DNA of 64,000 nucleotides from the NCBI GenBank assembly GCA_934621385.1, contig CAKTUI010000005.1, positions 17,506 to 81,505 of the forward strand, in the 5' to 3' direction. The notes beneath the pieces were generated by a model, which was given only the letters and a program-made list of their open reading frames with translations, was not told the origin of the DNA and did not search any database. The stretch is from an uncultured Kiritimatiellota bacterium. GTDB lineage: Bacteria > Verrucomicrobiota > Kiritimatiellia > RFP12 > UBA1067. This document shows positions 17,084-25,225 of the stretch, piece by piece. The translations under genes were made by a program, and so were the position numbers. Within the stretch, counting starts at the first letter, position 1; each line of letters begins with the position of its first letter.

Positions 17084-17801
17084 GCCTGAATCCGAGAAGC
17101 GAGGTGCAGATAGAGGGACTTGAAGAATGCATAGGCCGTCACATTCGGTCCGCCATCGCGAATCCCCGTTCCATTCTTGCTTGAGAACACCAACGCTGTC
17201 GATGTGTAATCACGCTCAAGCATCAGTCGTTCGCAAGGATCTCATATCGTTTTTGGTAACTCGTCCCATTGAAAATCGGGAACGGTGGCAATGGACTCTT
17301 CGTCAGCGCGACGGGATGTGTGGAAGCCTCGGAATCTTCAAGAAAGAAGAAATACCCCAGCCACGAAGCTTCTCCGGCTCCAAACGCCTTCTCGCGATAA
17401 GCGGTCCAGAAGTCACGAGAAACGCCGACAACCTCTTCCGATCGATTGTTGAAATTGTTGCCGAAACTGCCGCTCTGCGACTTCAGTTCGATTGCTGCCA
17501 GCAACTTGCCCTCATGCAAGAATATGACATCCCAGTTCTTTTGCGGCCTGTAATAACCAGGCAATGGAATCGAAGTGTTAAAATAGATATCCTCTTTGCT
17601 ACACCCTGCTTTTACTCCAATTTCCTGAACTAATTTGGCAAATCCATCAAGATGCTTGCCACCTGTCACCTGACCGCGCGTGCCGGCATCTTGCGCACCA
17701 CTCTTCTTCTGTTTTCGTGCTTGTTCACGACGCGTTTTCCAATAGAATGCCGCCGCCTTTGCGACTTTGGCCGTGATTTCTTCTCTTGTATACGGGAACA
17801 T
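17080..17801 (-). pseudogene. Type II restriction endonuclease, PaeR7I/XhoI family, one-base frameshift near 3' end
   Basis: The main frame gives about 192 residues (ATG at 17801, MFPYTREEITAKVAKAAAFYW) and stops at 17223 after YEILAND. It has the PaeR7I-type segment DIYFNTSIPLPGYYRP, NWDVIFLHEGKLLAAIELKSQSGSFGNN, where D...E-x-K is the likely nuclease core. Moving back one base just before the stop restores an open frame beginning MLERDYTSTALVFSSKNG. That frame runs 47 codons to a TGA overlapping the methylase start. Repairing one base yields about 240 residues, close to the 246 of PaeR7I. So the gene looks recently frameshifted, or the sequence has an indel error. The predicted site would be CTCGAG, by family only. 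Confidence 0.8.
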
Positions 17802-17803
17802 TG

Positions 17804-18022
17804 TCACATCACCTCCCCGTCAACTCTAATTTCAAGGATATCGCCAACATCACACTTCATTACTTCACAAATGCGCTTTAGCATGGATGTGCTAACATCT
17901 TTTCCGTTCACCAGTTCGGCGAGAGTAAACGGCGAGAGGCCGGTCACACGACGTAAATCGGCCTTATTTATGTCCTTATCAATCAACAACTTCCAAAGCT
18001 TCTTATAATAAGATACGCACAT
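17804..18022 (-). CDS. XRE-family regulator of the R-M locus (C-protein-like)
   Basis: 72 residues from ATG 18022 (MCVSYYKKLWKLLIDKDINK). A helix-turn-helix of the Cro/C1 type lies at about 20-60 (KADLRRVTGLSPFTLAELVNGKDVSTSMLKRICEVMKCDVGDILEI). It is the first gene of the R-M unit and its stop abuts the endonuclease start. Controller proteins in this position delay endonuclease expression until methylation is established. A direct operator was not recognised. Confidence 0.82.
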   Translation of the reverse strand: MCVSYYKKLWKLLIDKDINKADLRRVTGLSPFTLAELVNGKDVSTSMLKRICEVMKCDVGDILEIRVDGEVM

Positions 18023-18058
18023 TATTAGAAATAAGCCTCCCATCAGGAGACGGCGTGT

Positions 18059-18088
18059 ATTATACTAAAATAAGGCATTTATATACAA
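18059..18088 (-). promoter_or_regulatory. Promoter of the R-M operon
   Basis: Reverse strand TTGTAT (18083-18088), 18-base spacer, TATAAT (18059-18064), followed by ACACGCC. It lies about 37 bases upstream of the regulator ATG. Confidence 0.7.
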
Positions 18089-18131
18089 ATCGAATTTAAT
18101 GGGACCGCAGTTCCGCTGTTTGCCATAATAA

Positions 18132-18473
18132 CGGACACTCTCAATAAAGGCAGGTTGTCTCTGCCTGCCGTACTTCAAGGCCGAGTCCGAACGCTGGGTG
18201 GAGGAGAAGAACCAGCCTGCGGGAAGGCTGCTCTTCGGCGAAGTCAGGCTGGACTGCCCGGCCCTGCAGGACGGGCTTGCCAGGCCGTGCGACGACTGGT
18301 CGGACTTCAGAAACTTCTTCCGCCCCTGCAAGATGCTCGTCGAGAAGAGGAAACGCGACGGCGGGAACAACTCCGCGTTGGATGCCTGCCGTCACCAACG
18401 GCAGCCTCCAGCGGACCGAGCACACAAATTCGCGGCAGATCCACACGGAATGCCGCGCACACAGGAGAAGTAA
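18132..18473 (+). CDS. Possible Cys-rich ORF, function unknown, no clear start
   Basis: The frame is open from 18132 to the TAA at 18471-18473. It reads ...AGCLCLPYFKAESERW, then GEVRLDCPALQDGLARPC and FFRPCKMLVEKRKRDG. The Cys pattern resembles small zinc-binding phage or mobile-element proteins, but I do not recognise a family. There is no well-placed ATG with a ribosome-binding site; GTG 18198 is the best candidate. It runs divergently from the R-M operon and is followed by a strong terminator at 18568, so the strand is probably transcribed. It may be a decayed gene. Confidence 0.3.
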   Translation, partial: RTLSIKAGCLCLPYFKAESERWVEEKNQPAGRLLFGEVRLDCPALQDGLARPCDDWSDFRNFFRPCKMLVEKRKRDGGNNSALDACRHQRQPPADRAHKFAADPHGMPRTQEK

Positions 18474-18540
18474 CGGGCAAGAGCGTCCGCTTCTCCCCTG
18501 CACGCTCGCCCGTCCTCGGGCGTAGGCAAGACACACCCTG

Positions 18541-18605
18541 CGCGGCAAAAAGTGCCGCGTCCACGAAGTCGGACGGGATTCTCTCCCGTCCGACGCTTCT
18601 TTTTG
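18541..18605 (+). terminator. Structured 3' end with strong rho-independent terminator
   Basis: First a small stem CGCGGC/GCCGCG (18541-18559). Then a perfect 11-bp stem GTCGGACGGGA/TCCCGTCCGAC (18568-18578 and 18584-18594) with loop TTCTC, followed by GCTTCTTTTTGG. The orientation terminates a plus-strand transcript coming from about 18.1 kb. Confidence 0.75.
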
Positions 18606-18872
18606 GACGAAAAACGGCGAAAAACAAGCACAAAACGGCCCCAAAGGTCGCGCAACCTTCGGTGCAAGGTCTGCAGACCTTTTGCCGCGTCGCCGGCCTG
18701 AAAACCACCCTCGCGGCAGGTTGAATGCGCCGTGGTCCTTCTGGGGGATGTTGGGAAACGGGAAAAAGGCGGACTTAGGCCGGATTAGGCCGGATTTACT
18801 GGGGTGAAGCCCACATTGACGGGGAAAAACGCCGCGTTGGTCATTTTGAGAAAAAGTCGCCCGAAAACAGCC
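18606..18872. other. Gap with no gene, just outside the prophage end
   Basis: No supported ORF. Several GGGAAAAA or GAGAAAAA tracts occur (ends at 18767, 18829, 18855) in the same orientation as the tail of the terminal transposase site at 18896; they may be degenerate flanking sites. A short direct repetition GGATTAGGCC / GGACTTAGGCC lies near 18770-18795. Confidence 0.4.
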
Positions 18873-18897
18873 TGTTTCAAGTCGAGATGAGAAAAAT
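18873..18897 (+). repeat. Left terminal transposase-binding site of the prophage
   Basis: Begins TG, then TTTCAAGTCGAGATGAG followed by five A residues. The 21 bases at 18876-18896 recur perfectly as the reverse complement at 44214-44234. TG ends are usual for Mu-family elements. Confidence 0.85.
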
Positions 18898-18920
18898 AAA
18901 TACCCCCACTGAAGCGTCCT

Positions 18921-19598
18921 TCATCCCCCGTTCAAGGGGCCTTGAACGGGCCGTCGGGCGAGAATCTGCCGCACGGCGGCACTGACCGCCGACATGGCCG
19001 CACGGGACTGGACCCCGTGCGCCGGCATGGCGTTCGGATCGCGCCTCGTCCTCGCCTTGTGGACGAGCCAGTAGGCGACCCCGCCCGCCGCGATGAGGGA
19101 CGGGAGTGCGTTCCCGTCCGGCGTCCTTGAGAAGGCGAAGCGGAGTCCGCCCGGGAAGTCCCGGGGGCGGCCGTCCCAGGCCGCGGCGGTCGGGTTCGCC
19201 GGGATGGCGAGGTAGCGCCTGCCCCCCTTCGGACGGATTTCGGGCGGGTTGGCGGCGAGCTTGTGCGCGAGGGCCGGGGAGTTGATCGACACCCGTCCGA
19301 CGAGGCGGGCCGGGGAGGAGAGGGTGACGCGTATCCTGTCGGCCACGGAGTCGCCGCGTGTCCCGTACCAGAAGTGGCGCTTCGGGTAGGCCTGCCCGAA
19401 GCACGGGAAGCCGGACGACTTCGGGGACTCCCTTTCGCGCATCGCGAAGTGGCGGCGGAGCGCGTTGACGAGCCCGGCGTTCGCCGCCTCGATGAGGGTC
19501 TTGCGGGCGGACGGCTCCTCGAACCTTCGGAACGACCTCTCGGCCCCCTTCCTGGAGGCCTCGAAGGCCCGCAGGTCGAACTTGACGGAATCAATCAT
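18921..19598 (-). CDS. Phage virion morphogenesis protein (Mu gpG-like)
   Basis: 225 residues, first line MIDSVKFDLRAFEASRKG. A helical N-terminus, then FWYGTRGDSVADRIRVTLSSPARLVGRVSINSPALAHKLAANP and KGGRRYLAIPANPTA fit the virion morphogenesis/tail completion family (Mu gpG type). It has basic C-terminal helices. It is the last gene before the left prophage end; a gap of about 100 bases with a large hairpin separates it from the gene upstream. The assignment rests on pattern and position. Confidence 0.6.
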   Translation of the reverse strand: MIDSVKFDLRAFEASRKGAERSFRRFEEPSARKTLIEAANAGLVNALRRHFAMRERESPKSSGFPCFGQAYPKRHFWYGTRGDSVADRIRVTLSSPARLVGRVSINSPALAHKLAANPPEIRPKGGRRYLAIPANPTAAAWDGRPRDFPGGLRFAFSRTPDGNALPSLIAAGGVAYWLVHKARTRRDPNAMPAHGVQSRAAMSAVSAAVRQILARRPVQGPLNGG

Positions 19599-19643
19599 GG
19601 GCGGTTTCCTTTCCTATTGTGGAATATGGTATAATAGCGGTCG

Positions 19644-19710
19644 CCCGCCGGGCCTTCCGTGACATGTCCCGGTTTTCCGGATGCCATGTCACGGTATGTC
19701 ACTCGGCGGG
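19644..19710. other. Two-tier hairpin between the last two prophage genes
   Basis: Inner perfect 10-bp arms CCGTGACATG (19657-19666) and CATGTCACGG (19685-19694) sit inside outer 7-bp arms CCCGCCG (19644-19650) and CGGCGGG (19704-19710). The outer arm overlaps the 3' end of the upstream gene. It could trim or attenuate the long late transcript; there is no T-tract. Confidence 0.55.
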
Positions 19711-20895
19711 TGCCTTGTTCTTGAAGAGGGTGACGAGGTATGGGGAGTTCTTGATGTCGACGACCATCTTGTAGACGCCCCCGTCGAGGGCCGTCTGCTC
19801 AAGGAGGATTCTGATCCTGCTTGACGTTCCGGTGCGTACCGCATCCGGTTCGCGCCAGATGGACGGGATGCGTTCAAGGTCCTCGACCGTCAGAGGTATG
19901 TTCCTCGGGTCGGACTCAAGCGGATAGAAATGGGCGCGGTGGTCCGTCCCGTCCTTCCGTTTATTGTCAAGCCATGTCTGAGTGACGGTGAGTTGCTTTC
20001 CCGCGAGCGCCTGTGCGGGGATGGACTCCGGGAGTTTGTCCAGCAACGCCCCGGATGCCTCGCCGAGGCGGATAGTGAACGGCTTATTGGACGTGAAGGC
20101 CTCGCGGATGAGGTCGTTCCGCCAGGCGATTTTCCCGTCCTTCTGGCGGATCTGGTCGCCGAACGCCCTTCGCAGGGCCTGCCAGGCCCCGTCGTTCCTG
20201 AAGGCGACCTCGGCCTGGAGGCCGTCGTTGAAGGCGTCGAGTGGGGACTCCTCCGGTGGCCTGTAGTCGTCCGTGATGAGGCCGAGTTCGACGGCCTCGT
20301 CGCGGGAGACGTCCTCGACGCCCATGCCGGAGTTGAAGTCGAAGGGCGGGTAGGGGTGGCCGAAGCGCGAGATGCGCAGCCAGACGGGGTCGTCCTTGAG
20401 GGCGACCATGCGGCCCCGGTGGAGGGTGCCGCCCCTGGCCTGCCAGATGGCTGGCCAGGGGCGGGGGAGCCTGCGCGGCTCGACGCGGACGAGTTCCTGG
20501 GCGGGGAAGGCGAGCCGTGCGCCGTAGGCGTTGGCGATTTCGGCGCGTGCGTAGCCTGCGGCCATGGCGGCGTTGGTGTCGACGATGAGCGCGGCGCGTG
20601 CGGCGCTCCCCGGGTCGAGGAGTCCGCCGCGCCCGGTGGCGATGCCGGACCTGCGTGCGGCGCGCATGATGTCGGAGACGGCCTGGGCGCGGGAGGTGAC
20701 GGCCCCGTCGGCGTTCTTGGCGGCGGCGAGGAGCTCGGCGATGCGGGTGCGGCAGGCGTCGAGGAATCGGACGGACTCGACGCGGGAGGAGAAGAATGCG
20801 CGGTCGCGGAGCGCGGCTGGGATCCGCGCCCACTCCCCGGAGGGGAGGCCGGAGGCGGTGAGGTTGCGGAGGAGGAGGGTTTCTTCTGGGGTCAT
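19699..20895 (-). CDS. Phage head morphogenesis protein with C-terminal toxin-like nuclease domain
   Basis: 398 residues from ATG 20895 (MTPEETLLLRNLTASG). The middle, about 115-190 (AALIVDTNAAMAAGYARAEI ... RMVALKDDPVWLRISRFGHPYPPFDFNSGMGVEDV), is typical of Mu gpF/SPP1 gp7-like head proteins. The last ~125 residues (TIRLGEASGALLDKLP ... DHRAHFYPLESDPRNI ... SSRIRILLEQTALDGGVYKMVVDIK) look like the phage PBECR class of Barnase/EndoU/RelE-like nucleases attached to such proteins. It would enter with the genome or act in interphage conflict. Unlike Mu, the gene lies at the distal end rather than next to the portal. It overlaps its upstream neighbour by 4 bases. Confidence 0.68.
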   Translation of the reverse strand: MTPEETLLLRNLTASGLPSGEWARIPAALRDRAFFSSRVESVRFLDACRTRIAELLAAAKNADGAVTSRAQAVSDIMRAARRSGIATGRGGLLDPGSAARAALIVDTNAAMAAGYARAEIANAYGARLAFPAQELVRVEPRRLPRPWPAIWQARGGTLHRGRMVALKDDPVWLRISRFGHPYPPFDFNSGMGVEDVSRDEAVELGLITDDYRPPEESPLDAFNDGLQAEVAFRNDGAWQALRRAFGDQIRQKDGKIAWRNDLIREAFTSNKPFTIRLGEASGALLDKLPESIPAQALAGKQLTVTQTWLDNKRKDGTDHRAHFYPLESDPRNIPLTVEDLERIPSIWREPDAVRTGTSSRIRILLEQTALDGGVYKMVVDIKNSPYLVTLFKNKAPAE

Positions 20896-21368
20896 GGCGT
20901 CTTCCCTTCTGTGATGGACGAGCCGTCGGCGGAGACGGTGAACCACCGCTCCTGCTCGGCCTCGGTGGATTCGGCGGAGAACCCGCCGGCCGGCCGGCCG
21001 TTGAGCGAGAGGGCGACCTCGACGGACGCGCCGCCCGCGAGGTTGCCGGCGTAGAACGTGCGCCACTTCACGCGGAAGGACCGGCCGTGGGCGGCCCTCG
21101 CCTCGATGGAGTAGGCGTAGACGTAGCCCTGCGCGTCCTTCGTGGCGGAGGTGGAGACGTGGGTGAGGCCCTTGCCGTCGTAGTCGCCGACCCAGGCTCC
21201 GTGGAGGAGTTCGGCGAACTGGTCCGGCTCGTCGTTGTGGGTCGGCGAGAAGGTTGCGGCGACGGTGAGCGTGACGGCGGAGCGGTCGCCCCTGTAGACG
21301 AGTCGGCCGTCGCCGGTCCTGAACGCGAGGCGGCCGTCGCCGCGCCTGTAGACGAGCTCGCCGCTCAT
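20892..21368 (-). CDS. Phage tail-associated protein, unknown
   Basis: 158 residues. The N-terminus has three short repeats (ELVYRRGDGRLAFRTGDGRLVYRGD) and the rest is beta-rich (LTVAATFSPTHNDEPDQFAELLHGAWVGDYDG). It overlaps both neighbours by 4 bases (ATGA), so it belongs to the tail operon; a minor tail or fibre-linked component is likely by position only. Confidence 0.55.
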   Translation of the reverse strand: MSGELVYRRGDGRLAFRTGDGRLVYRGDRSAVTLTVAATFSPTHNDEPDQFAELLHGAWVGDYDGKGLTHVSTSATKDAQGYVYAYSIEARAAHGRSFRVKWRTFYAGNLAGGASVEVALSLNGRPAGGFSAESTEAEQERWFTVSADGSSITEGKTP

Positions 21369-23320
21369 GCGGACTCCTCCACGGCCTGGGTGACGGTCTC
21401 TGCGGTCTCGTCGCCGACGGCCGTGACGAGGCCGTCCCTGACGGTGAGGGTGCGGCGGGAGATCGAGAGGTAGTGGGTCTCGGTGTCGTAGGAGACGGCG
21501 GTGACGGCGGAGATCGTGGCGGTCGCGCCGCCCGGGGCCGAGGTGCCGCCCGAGTCTATCTCCGCGTCGCGGTCCGCGAGGACGCGGACGGCGAGGTCCC
21601 CGCCGTCGGCCTCGGCGCGGCGGATCGTGAGCGTCCTGAGCTGGACGGGCCTTTCGGGGTCGGCGGAGGACGGGTCGAGGACGATCCTACCGCCGCCGGA
21701 GGAGGCGGCGACGGTGGTCTTGGCCTTGGTGCCCGGGGCGAACTCGGTGGAGGAGAGCGGCGGGATGCCGCCCGTGCCGACCTCGCCCCTCGCGTCGTCC
21801 TCCGGGCGGCCGGAGCGGCGGGAGTAGTAGGAGGAGAAGGTGCGGCGGTTGCGGAAGCTGGAGAGGAGGCCGGCCATGTCCTCCGGTGGGAGGTGGGCCG
21901 GTGCGCCGAGGGCGATGTCGGCGACGAGGGTGTCGCAGTCGACGTCGACGGACTGGAAGAGGAGCCCGTCGGAGTTGGAGCCCATGACGGGGAACGCGTC
22001 GGCGATGCGCACGGAGAGGCGGCCCGCGCGGGGCTCGCCCATGCGCGACCTGAGGATGGCGGAGGCGAGGTTGGCCGGGACGGACTCGCCGGAGGTTGCG
22101 GAGGCGGAGGCCGTCCAGCGGTAGGTCTTGGGGTGCTCGGCCGTCCCCTCCGCGTCCGTCGTGAGGAACTGCATGGTGAGGAAGATGTCCTCCTCCACGT
22201 CGTCGGCGGTGTGGACGGTGGCGCGGCAGGTGAAGCGGGCGACCTCGGCGTGGAGGCCGAGCGCGGTGATCTCGCCTGCGGAGGCGGCGGAGATGCGCGG
22301 GAGCGAGCCCGTGCGCTCCGCGTCGGAGATGGAGAGCGCGTCGGAGGCGACGTTGGCGAGTCGCGGGTGCTTGGTGCGCCACCAGTCCGCGTCGTTGAGG
22401 TTCTCCGGGATGTCCTCGGTGACGGACTGCCAGGACTGGGTGACGGTCTCGCCGGAGGCCCCGTGGAGCGCGAGGGTGGCGTAGAGGCAGTCCGGGTTGC
22501 CTGCGGAGGCGTCGCCGGCGCGCTGGTGTGCGATCTGGCGGTACTCGACGCCGTCGACGGTGCCGGTGGCGGCGAGCTCGAGGTCGACGCCCGTGACGGG
22601 GTTCGGGTCGAGGGTGAGCTCGCGGGAGAGGATCTCGCCGTAGGCGGTGTTGGTCGCGTCGGAGGTGGGCCTCGACCGGAGTATGGAGAGCGTCGGTGGG
22701 TCGGTCGAGTAGTCGAACCTGGCGACGGTGTCCGGGAAGAGCCGGAGGATGCGGCGGACGGCATCGGCGACGGTGATGTCGCGGCACTCGTCCGGCGGCA
22801 GCTCGACCCCGGAGACGTTGACGCTGCCGAGGGCGAAGCCGCAGGCGGCCGCGTCGCGGGAGAGGACGTCCTGGAGCGCCTCGCTCGCGCCGAGCGCGGC
22901 CCCGGAGCGGGACTGGTTGAGGACGAGTCTGGAGGAGAGGTCCCAGCGGTTCGGGCCTGTGCACCAGTACTGGCGGAGGACGCAGCGGGCCATTTTCGCC
23001 CAGGGGCCCGAGAGGGTGGCGGAGTCGGAGGCGGCGAGCCCCCGGGAGAAGGAGCGGCGCACGGAGGTGAGTTCGCCGCGGAAGACGGTGCGGCCGCGGA
23101 ACTGGACGCGGACGGAGTCGCCGCGCACGAGGAAGCCCGGCGGGAGGTCTGGCAGTTCGAGGGTGTCCGCGTCGAGGTTCGCGAAGTGGAGGCGTGCGCC
23201 CGCGCCCGGGAGGAAGCGCGTCTCGGCCCCGTCCCTGACGCGGTGGAAGGAGAGGAGGCGCGAGGATGCGCCCGGCGCGGGTTCGCGCGGAGCGATGGAG
23301 GTGAACGTGGCTTCGTCCAT
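21365..23320 (-). CDS. Large tail tip/baseplate-like protein
   Basis: 651 residues, no signal peptide. The N-terminal 300 residues (MDEATFTSIAPREPAPG, FRGRTVFRGELTSVRRSFSRGL, YWCTGPNRWDLSSRLVLNQS, VADAVRRILRLFPDTVARFDY) have the beta-rich layout of tail hub proteins of siphophages. The C-terminal third is Ser/Thr/Gly rich with fibre-like beta strands. It follows the tape-measure gene, the usual place for distal tail/hub proteins. A homology search was not possible. Confidence 0.55.
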   Translation of the reverse strand: MDEATFTSIAPREPAPGASSRLLSFHRVRDGAETRFLPGAGARLHFANLDADTLELPDLPPGFLVRGDSVRVQFRGRTVFRGELTSVRRSFSRGLAASDSATLSGPWAKMARCVLRQYWCTGPNRWDLSSRLVLNQSRSGAALGASEALQDVLSRDAAACGFALGSVNVSGVELPPDECRDITVADAVRRILRLFPDTVARFDYSTDPPTLSILRSRPTSDATNTAYGEILSRELTLDPNPVTGVDLELAATGTVDGVEYRQIAHQRAGDASAGNPDCLYATLALHGASGETVTQSWQSVTEDIPENLNDADWWRTKHPRLANVASDALSISDAERTGSLPRISAASAGEITALGLHAEVARFTCRATVHTADDVEEDIFLTMQFLTTDAEGTAEHPKTYRWTASASATSGESVPANLASAILRSRMGEPRAGRLSVRIADAFPVMGSNSDGLLFQSVDVDCDTLVADIALGAPAHLPPEDMAGLLSSFRNRRTFSSYYSRRSGRPEDDARGEVGTGGIPPLSSTEFAPGTKAKTTVAASSGGGRIVLDPSSADPERPVQLRTLTIRRAEADGGDLAVRVLADRDAEIDSGGTSAPGGATATISAVTAVSYDTETHYLSISRRTLTVRDGLVTAVGDETAETVTQAVEESA

Positions 23321-23365
23321 GGGTGTGCGTGGTCCTTTCTGGCTGGGGGTGTCCGTCCCGGCCGG

Positions 23366-24850
23366 CTACTCGCCCGCCGGGGCCTCGCTCCAGGCGTTGC
23401 GCTGCCGCTTCGACTGGTTCTGGAGGAAGCTCTGCGCGGCCTTCAGGCGGGACTCGACGCTCCTGAGGGTCTCGGTGAGCGCGGCGATGGCCGCGTCGGC
23501 GGCGCTGTTGACGCCCTGTGCGGCGCCCTGCGCGGCGTGGAGGCCGCCGAGTGCGGCCTGCTGGGCCCGGCGGTTGCCGCCGAGCCGGGCGGTGTCCGCC
23601 GCGCCCTGCGCCTGGTAGACGGCGTAGCCCGCCGCGTCCTTGCGGGCCTGCTCGGCGGCGATCTTCGCCTGGATTTCGGCCTTCTGGCGTGCGAGGGCGC
23701 GGCTGGCCGCCTCCGCGTCGGCGACCTTCGCGGCCTCGGTGGCCTGGGCGGCGTGGTTCCTGTCGAGTGCGGACCGGGCGGCCCTCTCGCCCCGTGCGGC
23801 CGACCTGCGTGCGGTCGCGCCCTCGATCTCGGCGGCCTCGATGTCGGCGCCCGCCGCGCCGGCCCTCTCGCGGAGGCGTTCGGCCTGGCGGCGCAGCTCC
23901 CCGGCCCTCGCCTCGCTCCTGCGCTTCTCCTCCTCGAGCTGCCGGATCTGGCGCTCGTACTGGGCGGATTTCTCGGCGGCGGCCTTTCGGACCTGGTCGC
24001 CCTCGGCGGTCTTCGCGCCGGCCATGCGGCCCCAGTCGCCGGTGAAGAGCTGGCCGAGGGTCTTGCCGACGGCGGAGAGCGCGCCGGTCTTGTCCTGCGC
24101 GTTGAGGTCGACGGCCTCGACGTCGGCGGAGGACTTGGCGCGGCGTGCCTGCGCGAGGCGGGCGGCGATGGCCTTCGTGGCCGCGTCCTGCGCGGAGGCC
24201 TGCGCGTCCGTCTGGTCGGCCTGCGCGTTCGTCCTCTGGCGGGCGAGGACGAGGTCCTCGACGGCGTTGCCGGAGGCGGCGGCGGCCCTGAGGGCGGCGT
24301 ACCTGCGGTCGACGAGTGCGCGGCGCTCGTCGTAGTCCGGGGCGGAGGGGTCGAGCCTGGCGATCTCGTCCTCGTGCGCGGCGCTGAGCCTGGCCGCGTC
24401 GAGCCTGCGGCGTGCGGCGACCTGCCGGTCGATCATGTCGAGGTGGTGGTTCTCGGCTGCGGCTGCGGCGCTGACCGCGTCGGTGAGCCTGGCGTAGTCG
24501 TTCGCGAGGCCCGCGACGGCCCCGTCCTCGGCGAGCTTCGACTGGATGGCGCGGAAGTCCTCGGCGGACTTCTTCGCCGCGCCGAAGGAGCCGACGATCT
24601 TCGAGAGACCGCCGGTGACGGCCATGACGACCCCGCCGATGCCGAAGCCCGTGAGGACGCTGCGGAGGGCGTTGAACGCGCCCGAGACCCTGCCCGAGGC
24701 GGCGCGCATCTGTTCGAGGCCGCCCCTCGTGTCGGCGGCGGACCTCCTCGCCGCGTCGCCGACGCGCCTGAGGCCCTCGGAGGCCTTGGCGGCCCCGCCG
24801 GTGTCGGCGGTGATCCTGAGGTTGACGCTGACTTCGCCGTCCCGTGCCAT
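23366..24850 (-). CDS. Tail tape-measure-like protein
   Basis: 494 residues, strongly helical and Ala/Arg/Glu rich. The N-terminus MARDGEVSVNLRITADTGGA and a hydrophobic GFGIGGVVMAVTGGLSKIVG stretch (about 68-88) precede long coiled coils to the end. Tape measures set tail length; about 0.15 nm per residue would give a short tail of roughly 70 nm. Position after the small tail genes and before the hub supports the call. It is shorter than typical. Confidence 0.65.
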   Translation of the reverse strand: MARDGEVSVNLRITADTGGAAKASEGLRRVGDAARRSAADTRGGLEQMRAASGRVSGAFNALRSVLTGFGIGGVVMAVTGGLSKIVGSFGAAKKSAEDFRAIQSKLAEDGAVAGLANDYARLTDAVSAAAAAENHHLDMIDRQVAARRRLDAARLSAAHEDEIARLDPSAPDYDERRALVDRRYAALRAAAASGNAVEDLVLARQRTNAQADQTDAQASAQDAATKAIAARLAQARRAKSSADVEAVDLNAQDKTGALSAVGKTLGQLFTGDWGRMAGAKTAEGDQVRKAAAEKSAQYERQIRQLEEEKRRSEARAGELRRQAERLRERAGAAGADIEAAEIEGATARRSAARGERAARSALDRNHAAQATEAAKVADAEAASRALARQKAEIQAKIAAEQARKDAAGYAVYQAQGAADTARLGGNRRAQQAALGGLHAAQGAAQGVNSAADAAIAALTETLRSVESRLKAAQSFLQNQSKRQRNAWSEAPAGE

Positions 24851-24853
24851 GGC

Positions 24854-25225
24854 TCAGCCCTCGATGGTGTAGGAGACGGCGACGGCGCAGCCGACGAGGG
24901 CGCACTGCCTGCCGGTGACGGCGGCGTTCGGGAAGACGGTCTCGCCGTCGAACTTGAGCGCACCCTCGGAGTCCTCGGAGAGGAAGCCGCCGCGCACGTA
25001 GGCGAGGGCCTCGGCGGGGGAGGCGAAGATGCGCTCGACGTCGAAGGAGACGGTGCCGTGGTCGCACCTGACGTGCTCGCCGGCGGTGCGGTCCGCGCCG
25101 ACGAAGTCGTGGAGGACGACGCCCGGGGAGAGCGCGACGCGCAGGTTGGCCGGGCCAACGGGCGAGCCGCCGGTGGAGCGCGACTGGGAGGCGACGAGCG
25201 TGGAGTTGCCGAGGGTGACGGTCAC
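24854..25225 (-). CDS. Small phage structural protein, GTG start
   Basis: 123 residues beginning MTVTLGNSTLVASQSRSTGG, from a GTG at 25225 that overlaps the upstream stop by 4 bases (GTGA). Contains FVGADRTAGEHVRCDHGTVSFDVERIF and ends ALVGCAVAVSYTIEG. Beta-rich; probably a tail component. No family was recognised. Confidence 0.55.
   Translation of the reverse strand: MTVTLGNSTLVASQSRSTGGSPVGPANLRVALSPGVVLHDFVGADRTAGEHVRCDHGTVSFDVERIFASPAEALAYVRGGFLSEDSEGALKFDGETVFPNAAVTGRQCALVGCAVAVSYTIEG

Noticed and set aside
18770..18796. Tandem GGATTAGGCC repeats as a regulatory array
   Set aside because: Only two or three short imperfect copies with a 10-11 base step; could be chance.
21687..25067. 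Long Arg/Pro-rich minus-strand frame
   Set aside because: Shifted reading of the tape-measure and hub genes; low-complexity Arg/Pro composition with no domain.
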